From assembly GCA_937926845.1 (NCBI GenBank), contig CALBBS010000103.1:1-20711 (forward strand): a DNA stretch of 20,711 nucleotides, read 5' to 3'. How positions within the stretch are numbered: position 1 is the first letter of the stretch; each line of letters begins with the position of its first letter. The notes below the pieces were generated by a model, which was given only the letters and a program-made list of their open reading frames with translations, did no database searches and was not told where the DNA came from. Positions 14,347 to 20,711 of the stretch are shown in pieces. This stretch comes from an uncultured Atopobium sp. (GTDB taxonomy: Bacteria; Actinomycetota; Coriobacteriia; Coriobacteriales; Atopobiaceae). A program made the position numbers and the translations under genes.

Positions 14347-15124
14347 AAAAGAAAGTTTTGGTCTTTCATCATTTGTCATCGTTGTAGAAACAGAGCTTAA
14401 TGCACTTAAGTCAAATAAACACATAGTATATAGCAGCTTGTTGACTCCAATTTTGTATTATGTTTTTTATGCAATAGGAATTCAGTCAACATTTGGAGAT
14501 ATATATTTTCATGGACAGTATATGTCCTTTTTGTCATTTGCATTTGCTGGCATTTTGATTATGTGCTTATTTCAACAAATGGATCAAAGTGTCTATAGGT
14601 TGGTTATAGATAAGCGATGGAATATTTTGCCGATTAAACTTGAGAGTGGTATTAATCCTGAGTGTTATGTGTTGGGCATTTCAACACTTCCTTTTGTAGT
14701 AACACTACTTCAATTAATAATTCTTTTGGCTATTTCAATGATTACTGGTATGCAAATAAGTCTTTGGCAAGTTATTGGCATGTTTTTGTTGCTGTGTATT
14801 TTCATTGTATTCTGGACATCAATTTTTTCCTGTATTGCATTGCTAATTAATGATTACAAACAGCGAGATTTTATTTTGAGTGTAGTAATGACGCCTTTGA
14901 TTTTTGCCGCACCACTATTTTATTCTCTTGATAATGCTCCTATGATTCTTCAAGTTATATCAAGATGTAACCCACTGACATATCAACTGGAATTAATAAG
15001 AGATGTAATGATTGGATATTTTGACTGGGGATTACTGGTCTTTTTCTTAATAATTAGCATGATAGCATTGCTTTTTTCAGGAAGTGCACTAAAGAGGGTG
15101 GATTATACAAATGAAGAACATTAA
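14336..15124 (+). CDS. ABC-2 type permease of the RiPP-like operon
   Basis: A 262-residue integral membrane protein. Six hydrophobic segments are seen at about 22-43, 62-80, 112-136, 143-170, 180-198 and 232-253, the standard ABC-2 permease layout. The conserved late segment around MTPLIFAAPLFYSLDNAP and the following NPLTYQLELIRDVMIG match the ABC-2 signature region (loop with N-P-L/F-T near helix 6). GGAAGG precedes the ATG, which overlaps the ATPase gene by 11 bases. It is the last gene of the AT-rich operon; codon use returns to the chromosomal type in aspS just downstream. Confidence 0.85.
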   Translation: MNFKKESFGLSSFVIVVETELNALKSNKHIVYSSLLTPILYYVFYAIGIQSTFGDIYFHGQYMSFLSFAFAGILIMCLFQQMDQSVYRLVIDKRWNILPIKLESGINPECYVLGISTLPFVVTLLQLIILLAISMITGMQISLWQVIGMFLLLCIFIVFWTSIFSCIALLINDYKQRDFILSVVMTPLIFAAPLFYSLDNAPMILQVISRCNPLTYQLELIRDVMIGYFDWGLLVFFLIISMIALLFSGSALKRVDYTNEEH

Positions 15125-15220
15125 GTCTCTTTTGCTTTATAAGATCAGAGCGAAGAGATAATTAATTCAAATGATTAAAGTGCTCTAATTGAATAGGAGT
15201 ACAATGTTTAATCTATGAGC

Positions 15221-15245
15221 AAAGACGTGCCGTCTACACGTTTTT
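15221..15245 (+). terminator. Hairpin with T run before aspS: operon terminator or aspS attenuator
   Basis: AAAGACGTG (15221-15229) pairs with CACGTTTTT (15237-15245), nine pairs including one G-T, with a 7-base loop; the T run forms the lower stem. The same AGACG can instead pair with CGTCT at 15231-15235, or AAGACG with CGTCTT at 15248-15253. It could end the RiPP-like operon, regulate aspS by alternative folding, or both. Confidence 0.45.
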
Positions 15246-15259
15246 GCCGTCTTGAAGGA

Positions 15260-15284
15260 GCTTTCCGATTTGGCACAGGGAAGC
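15260..15284 (+). promoter_or_regulatory. Hairpin directly upstream of the aspS ribosome site
   Basis: GCTTTCC (15260-15266) and GGGAAGC (15278-15284) can form a 7-bp stem with one G-T pair and an 11-base loop. It ends 10 bases before the AGGA used by the aspS ATG and covers the base after the AAGGAG at 15255-15260, so it may affect translation start choice. Confidence 0.35.
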
Positions 15285-15302
15285 AAAGACGAAAGGATAA
15301 AA

Positions 15303-17129
15303 ATGGATTGTTCCTCAGAAAACCCCCAGAATTATTCCGCTCACGCAGCTGTTGATTTGCACAGCATGCATACGCATACCTGCGGTGAGCTTCGTGCAGA
15401 GCATATCGGTCAGACCGTTACGCTCACTGGTTGGGTTTGGCGTCGTCGTGACTTTGGTGGTCTGATTTTTGTTGACCTCCGTGACCGCGAGGGTTTAACT
15501 CAGATTCTGTTTGACCCAGATGTAGATGCAGAAACATTTGCAACTGCAGAGACTATTCGTCCTGAGTGGCCTGTTTTGATTTCTGGTACGGTTCAGCATC
15601 GCTCTGAAGGCCAGACCAATGAGGCTCTTGCTACCGGTGAGGTAGAGGTACTTGCCTCAAAGATTGAGGTTCTTAATACTAGCGCTGTTCCACCATTCCA
15701 AATTGAGAACCACATTGACGTTAACGAGGACCTTCGCTTGAGGTACCGCTACGTTGACCTGCGTCGTCCTCAGATGGCACAGAATCTTCGTATGCGTTCT
15801 GATTTTGCATTTGCGCTTCGTGAGGCTTTTCATAAGCGTGACTTTACCGAGGTAGAAACTCCAGCGCTGTTTAAATCTACCCCAGAGGGAGCTCGTGACT
15901 TCCTGGTTCCTTCTAGAATGCAGGGTGGAAACTTCTATGCACTGCCACAGTCTCCACAGCTGCTAAAGCAGCTGCTGATGATTGGCGGCGTTGAGCGCTA
16001 CTACCAGATTACTAAGTGCTTCCGCGATGAGGATCTTCGTGCAGATCGTCAGCCTGAGTTTACGCAGGTTGATATGGAGATGGCCTTTGTCCGCGAGGAA
16101 GATGTCATGGCCGAACTTGAGGATATTCTGGGCGATGCATTTGCAAAGATGGGCATTGAGTTCCCAGCTCCACTGCGCAAGATTCAGTACTGGGACGCAA
16201 TGGATACCTACGGCTCCGATAAGCCTGATACCCGCATTGGTATGGAGCTCCACGATGTCTCTGAGGTCTTCAAGCAGTCCAGCTTTAAGCTCTTTAGCTC
16301 TGCCGCAACAACTGATGGCCAGTACGTTAAGGCAATCAACGTTAAGGGTGCAGGTACCTGGCCACGCTCTCAGGTAGATAAACTTGCCGAGGTAGCTGCC
16401 GGCTTTGGCGCCAAGGGACTTGCATGGGTCGCCTTCAAAGAGGACGGTTCCGTGGGAGGTCCTATTACCAAGTTCTTCTCGCCAGAAGAGCTTGAGGCGC
16501 TGCGTGCAGAGATGTCTGCTGAGGCAGGGGATTTGATTCTCTTTGCTGTGGGTGGCCGTCTGGAGACAGATGAGATTCTTGGTGGTATGCGCCTGCATAT
16601 GGCAAAGGTCCTGGATGTACCGCGAGAAGGTCATGATTTCCTCTGGGTTGTTAACTTCCCACTGTTCCACTGGGATGAGGAAACTCAGTCTTACGCATCT
16701 GAGCACCAGCCCTTTACGCTTCCTCGTGAGGATGAGCTTGATCTTCTGGATACCAATCCTCTGGCTATGGGCTCGTATACGTACGACTTTGTCATGGACG
16801 GCTTTGAGGCTGGCGGTGGCGGAATGCGTATTCACAACGCTGAGCTGCAGCTAAAGATTCTGGAGAAACTCGGCTTTACTGAAGAGCGTGCAAAGGCTCA
16901 GTTTGGCTTCTTGATGGAGGCTTTGACTTTTGGTGCGCCTCCAATGGGTGGCTTTGCGCTTGGTCTTGACCGCGTATGCATGCTGCTTGCAGGTGCCGAT
17001 TCCATCCGTGACGTTATGGCGTTCCCAAAGACTACTTCTGGTTCTGACCTGATGTCTAGTGCTCCTTCACCTGTTTCTAATGAGCAGCTCAAGGAGGTTT
17101 CGCTCCAGACGCTTCCAAAAGAGGCATAA
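15303..17129 (+). CDS. aspS: Aspartyl-tRNA synthetase
   Basis: A bacterial-type class IIb AspRS of 608 residues (usual 580-600) that charges tRNA-Asp in the cytoplasm. Order: an OB-fold anticodon-binding domain (THTCGELRAEHIGQTVTLTGWVWRRRDFGG), the catalytic core with motif 1 (FTEVETPALFKSTPEGARDFLVPSR), motif 2 (FRDEDLRADRQPEFTQVDMEM), an inserted bacterial GAD domain in the middle, and motif 3 (GGFALGLDRVCML). Start choice is uncertain: ATG 15303 has AAAGGA 5 bases upstream and is used here; TTG 15270 has a perfect AAGGAG; ATG 15366 would match the usual N-terminus but lacks a ribosome site. Its codon use is like that of hisS and the hydrogenase and unlike the AT-rich operon upstream. Confidence 0.93.
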   Translation: MDCSSENPQNYSAHAAVDLHSMHTHTCGELRAEHIGQTVTLTGWVWRRRDFGGLIFVDLRDREGLTQILFDPDVDAETFATAETIRPEWPVLISGTVQHRSEGQTNEALATGEVEVLASKIEVLNTSAVPPFQIENHIDVNEDLRLRYRYVDLRRPQMAQNLRMRSDFAFALREAFHKRDFTEVETPALFKSTPEGARDFLVPSRMQGGNFYALPQSPQLLKQLLMIGGVERYYQITKCFRDEDLRADRQPEFTQVDMEMAFVREEDVMAELEDILGDAFAKMGIEFPAPLRKIQYWDAMDTYGSDKPDTRIGMELHDVSEVFKQSSFKLFSSAATTDGQYVKAINVKGAGTWPRSQVDKLAEVAAGFGAKGLAWVAFKEDGSVGGPITKFFSPEELEALRAEMSAEAGDLILFAVGGRLETDEILGGMRLHMAKVLDVPREGHDFLWVVNFPLFHWDEETQSYASEHQPFTLPREDELDLLDTNPLAMGSYTYDFVMDGFEAGGGGMRIHNAELQLKILEKLGFTEERAKAQFGFLMEALTFGAPPMGGFALGLDRVCMLLAGADSIRDVMAFPKTTSGSDLMSSAPSPVSNEQLKEVSLQTLPKEA

Positions 17130-17174
17130 GCAAACCAAGCAAAGCAAGACAGTAAGATATGTGGTGTTTTAACA

Positions 17175-18977
17175 ATGAATGATGCTTCTGTAGAAGAAAA
17201 GGTTCCATCTGCTCGTGCTGAGTTAAAGGTTATCTTGGACCACTTTGGCGCGTATAAAAAGGACTTTGTTATGTCGGGACTCTGTGTGTTTGCAGAGTCC
17301 CTGCTTGAATTGGTGATTCCTGTACTCATGGCCCAAATTGTTGACCAGGGCATTTTGCAGGGTAACCTTCAGACTGTTTTTGTAAACGGCACCGTAATGG
17401 TTGTCTTTGCTCTTCTCGCTATGTTTGCCGGTATTGGATATGCACGCTACTCCGCAAAAGCAGCCATGGGACTAGGTGCCCAACTCAGACAAGACGAATA
17501 TCGCCGTATGCAAGAGTTTGCTTTTGCAAATCTTGACAAATACGATTCATCCTCTTTGGTAACACGTCTGACCTCTGATGTAACCATTATTCAAAACGCC
17601 TTTGCAATGGGTACGCGCCCGTTTATGCGTGGACCAATTATGCTGGTTATGGGCTTGGTCATGGCATTTATCATGAGTCCTGAGCTGGCGGTAGTGTATT
17701 TTGCTGTTCTGCCTTTCTTGGCTATTGCACTCTTCTTTATTGTGAAGCGCGTTGGTCCTTTGTACCGCGTTATGCAAAGCGCAATGGATAAGCTTAACGA
17801 GGCTCTGCAGGAAGACTTTGCTGCCGTGCGCGCAATTAAAGCGTATGTCCGAGAAGGATACGTTTCCGAGCGCTTTGAAAAAGTTAATACACAATATGCT
17901 CAGACTGCCACAAAGACCTTTGGAACATCCGTCTTAAACCTACCTATTTTCCAGGCTTCAATGTATGTCACTAATGTGGCTATCCTTTGGTTTGGTGGCC
18001 AGATGATTATGGCTGGCAGACTGGGTGTTGGTGAGCTTACGGGCTTCATGAGTTACGTATTGCTTATCATGAACTCACTTATGATGATTTCTGGCGTGTT
18101 CTTGCTTACTGCCCGTGCCATTACCAGTGTGCGTCGAATCGGAGAAATTCTTTCCGAGGAGCCTGCTATTGAGTCTCCAGAGCACGGTTTGACTGACGTT
18201 AAGAATGGTGCAGTACGCTTTGAAAACGTATCGTTCAAGTACAGCCAGAGCGCTGAAGAGGATGTCCTTGAAGACATCAACCTTTCGTTTGCGCCAGGTT
18301 CTACCGTTGGTATTCTCGGTGGCACCGGCTCCGGAAAAACCACTCTTATCCAGCTGATTGCGCGCCTGTACGATGCAACTGAAGGTGCTGTGTTTGTTGG
18401 CGAGAATGACGTCCGTTCCTACAATCTTGTTTCACTTCGTGATGCAGTGTCTGTTGTCCTTCAGAAAAATGTGCTGTTCAGCGGCACCGTCCGCGACAAC
18501 CTGCTCTGGGGAGATCCCAACGCTACTGATGAGGAGCTGCTTCACGCCTGCTCTATTGCATGTGTTGATGAGTTTCTTGACAGGATTGGTGGCTTGGACG
18601 GAGACCTTGGCCAGGGTGGTGTCAATGTTTCCGGTGGTCAGAAGCAGCGTCTTTGTATTGCGCGCGCGCTTTTGAAGAAGCCAAAAATTATCATTTTTGA
18701 TGACTCTACCAGTGCTGTTGATACAGCAACTGACGCAAAGATTCGTGCAGGCCTTGCTGAACTTACTGACATGACAAAAATCATCATTGCTCAGCGCGTG
18801 AATTCGGTTATGGACTCAGATCAGATTGTCGTTCTTGATAACGGCAGAGTTCATATGACTGGCACCCACGCAGAACTTCTCGCTAAGAGTCCTATCTATA
18901 GAGAGTTGTATGAGTCACAGGTTGGCGGTAGTCAGTCAGATATTGACGCTGCTGGTAGGGAGGTGTCACATGGCTAA
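17175..18977 (+). CDS. ABC exporter half-transporter, subunit with degenerate ATP site
   Basis: A 600-residue protein with an N-terminal six-helix exporter domain (about 25-320) and a C-terminal ATPase domain. Walker A is GGTGSGKTT at 382-390; the signature is VSGGQKQR; Walker B is IIIFDDSTSAVD, with Asp510 where the catalytic Glu belongs; the H-loop reads IIAQR, with Gln540 instead of His. These two changes mark the degenerate-site subunit of heterodimeric exporters such as TM287/288, BmrCD and LmrCD. The partner follows with an 8-base overlap. Such pumps move lipids, drugs or peptides; the substrate here is unknown. It begins 45 bases after aspS, with no terminator seen between them, and may be co-transcribed. 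Confidence 0.9.
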   Translation: MNDASVEEKVPSARAELKVILDHFGAYKKDFVMSGLCVFAESLLELVIPVLMAQIVDQGILQGNLQTVFVNGTVMVVFALLAMFAGIGYARYSAKAAMGLGAQLRQDEYRRMQEFAFANLDKYDSSSLVTRLTSDVTIIQNAFAMGTRPFMRGPIMLVMGLVMAFIMSPELAVVYFAVLPFLAIALFFIVKRVGPLYRVMQSAMDKLNEALQEDFAAVRAIKAYVREGYVSERFEKVNTQYAQTATKTFGTSVLNLPIFQASMYVTNVAILWFGGQMIMAGRLGVGELTGFMSYVLLIMNSLMMISGVFLLTARAITSVRRIGEILSEEPAIESPEHGLTDVKNGAVRFENVSFKYSQSAEEDVLEDINLSFAPGSTVGILGGTGSGKTTLIQLIARLYDATEGAVFVGENDVRSYNLVSLRDAVSVVLQKNVLFSGTVRDNLLWGDPNATDEELLHACSIACVDEFLDRIGGLDGDLGQGGVNVSGGQKQRLCIARALLKKPKIIIFDDSTSAVDTATDAKIRAGLAELTDMTKIIIAQRVNSVMDSDQIVVLDNGRVHMTGTHAELLAKSPIYRELYESQVGGSQSDIDAAGREVSHG

Positions 18978-20711
18978 TCGCGCAGGAGGAGCACGTCCTC
19001 AAAATATCGGACATACCATCAGGCTTTTTGTTTCGTATTTAGGACATGCAAAAAAACGCCTTATGTTAGTGGCGCTTCTTGTTTCTATCAGTGGTTTAGC
19101 AGCGCTTCTTGGTACCTACATGATTAAGCCTGTTGTTGCCGCAGTGGGCAGGGGAGACGTAAACGCATTTACCAACCTTGTTGTGTTTACGGCGGTTGTA
19201 TACGCAATTGGAGCTCTTACCAGTGTTGGCTACACACAAATTATGGTTCGAGCTGCTCAGAGGATTGTCTTTGATATTAGACGAGACCTCTTTGAACATA
19301 TTGAGTCGCTACCGCTCAAATTCTTTGACCAGCGTACCCGCGGCGATATCATGAGCTTCTTTACAAATGACGTGGATACTATCTCGGAAGCACTCAACAA
19401 CAGCTTTGCCAACCTTGTTCTGGCGTTTATTCAAATGGTTGGTACGCTTGTGCTGCTCATTGTTCTTAACTGGCAACTGACACTCATCACTGTTCTCTTT
19501 GACGTTTTGATTGTGATTTATGCACGCTATGCAAGTAAGCGCTCTGCCAAGCATTACTCGGTGCAGCAAAAGAGCCTTGGTGTTCTTAACGGTTTTGCTG
19601 AAGAGACTATTTCTGGTCTTAAGGTAGTTAAAGTTTTTAACCACGAAGCAGCAAACTTTGCAGACTTTGAAAAGCTTAATGAGGAGCTGCGTGGTGCTGG
19701 TACAAATGCACAAGCTTATGCAGCAACTATGGTGCCCATCACGGTTTCATTGACATATATCAATTATGCCATGGTTACCGTCGTTGGAGCTCTGCTTGCC
19801 GTAAACGGACACGCGGACGTTGCAAGTCTTGCGTCCTACCTGGTCTTTGTTCGTCAGGCAGCCATGCCGTTCAATCAGTTCACGCAGCTCTCCAACTTCT
19901 TGCTCACTGCTCTTGCCGGCGCCGAGCGTATCTTTGCAGTTATGGAGATGGCTCCCGAGGTTGATGAGGGTAAGGCTGACCTGGTCCGCGTTAGTGGCTA
20001 TGAGTCCGGAGAAGAGTCTTGGGCTTGGGTCAAACCATCTGGCGAGAAAACCCCTCTTGCCGGAGACGTTCGCTTTGATAACGTAACCTTCGGATACGAC
20101 GATGATCAGACGGTTCTTGCAAACCTCACGCTGTTTGCAAAGCCTGGCCAAAAGATTGCGTTTGTCGGCTCAACTGGTGCTGGCAAAACAACTATTACCA
20201 ACCTTATTAACCGCTTCTACGATGTTCGTAGCGGAACCATCACCTACGACGGCATTCCTATCAACGACATCAAGAAATCTGCGCTGAGGTCTTCTCTTGG
20301 TATTGTTCTGCAGGATACACATCTGTTTACGGGTACCATTGCGGACAATATTCGCTTTGGCAAGCTAGATGCCACTGATGATGAGGTTATTGCTGCGGCA
20401 AAGATTGCAAACGCAGATAAGTTTATCCGCCGTATGCCTCGTGGTTACAACACCGTACTTACCTCAGATGGCGCTAACCTTTCCCAAGGTCAGAGACAGC
20501 TTCTGGCTATTGCACGTGCTGCAATTGCTGATCCTCCTGTCCTCATTCTGGACGAGGCAACTTCCAGCATTGATACACGTACCGAGGCACTTATCGAGAA
20601 GGGCATGGACGCCCTTATGGCAGGCCGTACCGTCTTTGTGATTGCCCACAGGCTGTCTACGGTTCGTAACTCTGATGCCATTATGGTTCTGGAGCATGGC
20701 CGCATCATTGA
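18970..20711 (+). CDS. ABC exporter half-transporter, catalytic subunit (partial, runs off the window)
   Basis: The frame is open from the ATG at 18970 to the end of the window (580 residues seen); only the extreme C-terminus is missing. The six-helix exporter domain spans about 15-330. The ATPase domain has Walker A GSTGAGKTT at 400-408, signature LSQGQ at 504-508 (Gln for the first Gly), Walker B ILDEATSSID with Asp528 and Glu529, and H-loop IAHR with His560. Intact Walker B and H-loop with an altered signature complement the previous subunit: one composite site is degenerate (its Walker B plus this LSQGQ) and the other is competent. AGGGAGG lies just upstream, inside the preceding gene. 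About 30 residues between the two domains (around 340-360) look like a linker insertion. Confidence 0.92.
   Translation, partial: MANRAGGARPQNIGHTIRLFVSYLGHAKKRLMLVALLVSISGLAALLGTYMIKPVVAAVGRGDVNAFTNLVVFTAVVYAIGALTSVGYTQIMVRAAQRIVFDIRRDLFEHIESLPLKFFDQRTRGDIMSFFTNDVDTISEALNNSFANLVLAFIQMVGTLVLLIVLNWQLTLITVLFDVLIVIYARYASKRSAKHYSVQQKSLGVLNGFAEETISGLKVVKVFNHEAANFADFEKLNEELRGAGTNAQAYAATMVPITVSLTYINYAMVTVVGALLAVNGHADVASLASYLVFVRQAAMPFNQFTQLSNFLLTALAGAERIFAVMEMAPEVDEGKADLVRVSGYESGEESWAWVKPSGEKTPLAGDVRFDNVTFGYDDDQTVLANLTLFAKPGQKIAFVGSTGAGKTTITNLINRFYDVRSGTITYDGIPINDIKKSALRSSLGIVLQDTHLFTGTIADNIRFGKLDATDDEVIAAAKIANADKFIRRMPRGYNTVLTSDGANLSQGQRQLLAIARAAIADPPVLILDEATSSIDTRTEALIEKGMDALMAGRTVFVIAHRLSTVRNSDAIMVLEHGRII

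Noticed and set aside
13443..15124. A split-off or frameshifted LanC cyclase after the lyase-kinase
   Set aside because: The following frames are a clear ABC ATPase and permease with intact motifs. No zinc-ligand or GxHG-type LanC segment is visible in any frame there.
15125..15302. A T-box riboswitch upstream of aspS
   Set aside because: aspS leaders can carry T-boxes, but I find no T-box consensus (AGGGTGGNACCGCG-like) and no convincing Stem I with an Asp codon in a specifier loop. Only simple hairpins are present.
15963..16835. A 290-codon open frame on the minus strand
   Set aside because: Antisense to the AspRS catalytic region, no recognisable domain or ribosome site; a shadow of aspS.
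1..20711. Integrase, transposase, tRNA or att-site evidence for a mobile island
   Set aside because: I looked for these at the borders of both accessory clusters and saw none, so I do not call a mobile element despite the composition shift.

Overview
The window looks like a chromosomal segment of an anaerobic Coriobacteriia-type actinobacterium (Atopobium/Lancefieldella/Olsenella-like). This is an inference from a moderate-GC core with hisS and aspS in the same orientation, a ferredoxin-type [FeFe] hydrogenase, and simple fermentative gene content. No rRNA or species marker is present, so the assignment is tentative.

Layout. (1) 1-361: the 3' end of hisS and a strong terminator. (2) 532-3703: a three-gene bacteriocin cassette of the lactococcin 972 type, made of a secreted peptide, a large polytopic 'immunity' membrane protein and an ABC ATPase. 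(3) 3770-6288: an NhaC-type antiporter gene divergent from a LysR regulator, with palindromic operator-like sites between them. (4) 6290-8763: an RluA-family pseudouridine synthase and a group-B-like [FeFe] hydrogenase with a terminator. (5) 8798-9993, minus strand: an unrecognised small protein and a HAD phosphatase. (6) 10199-15124: a strongly AT-rich, tightly overlapping six-gene operon that looks like a lanthipeptide-type RiPP cluster. (7) 15221-17129: aspS with a structured leader. (8) 17175-20711: two overlapping half-transporter genes for a heterodimeric ABC exporter; the second runs off the window.

The most interesting part is block 6. It encodes an 81-residue precursor-like peptide with an acidic leader and a Ser/Thr/Cys-rich tail, a prolyl-oligopeptidase-like serine peptidase, an orphan 91-residue protein, a lyase-kinase protein resembling the first two domains of class III/IV lanthipeptide synthetases but ending exactly where the cyclase domain would start, and an ABC-2 type exporter (ATPase and permease). 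A working model: the lyase-kinase phosphorylates and eliminates Ser/Thr in the peptide tail, the S9 peptidase removes the leader, and the transporter exports the product. How rings form, if they do, without a LanC-like cyclase is the open question. Its AT-richness and codon use contrast with aspS, the hydrogenase and hisS, which suggests horizontal acquisition, but no transposase, integrase, tRNA or att-like repeat is visible.

The window therefore carries two unrelated peptide-antimicrobial-type systems, both placed between hisS and aspS, two genes that are often adjacent in bacteria. All family calls rest on motif reading only; no database search was possible.
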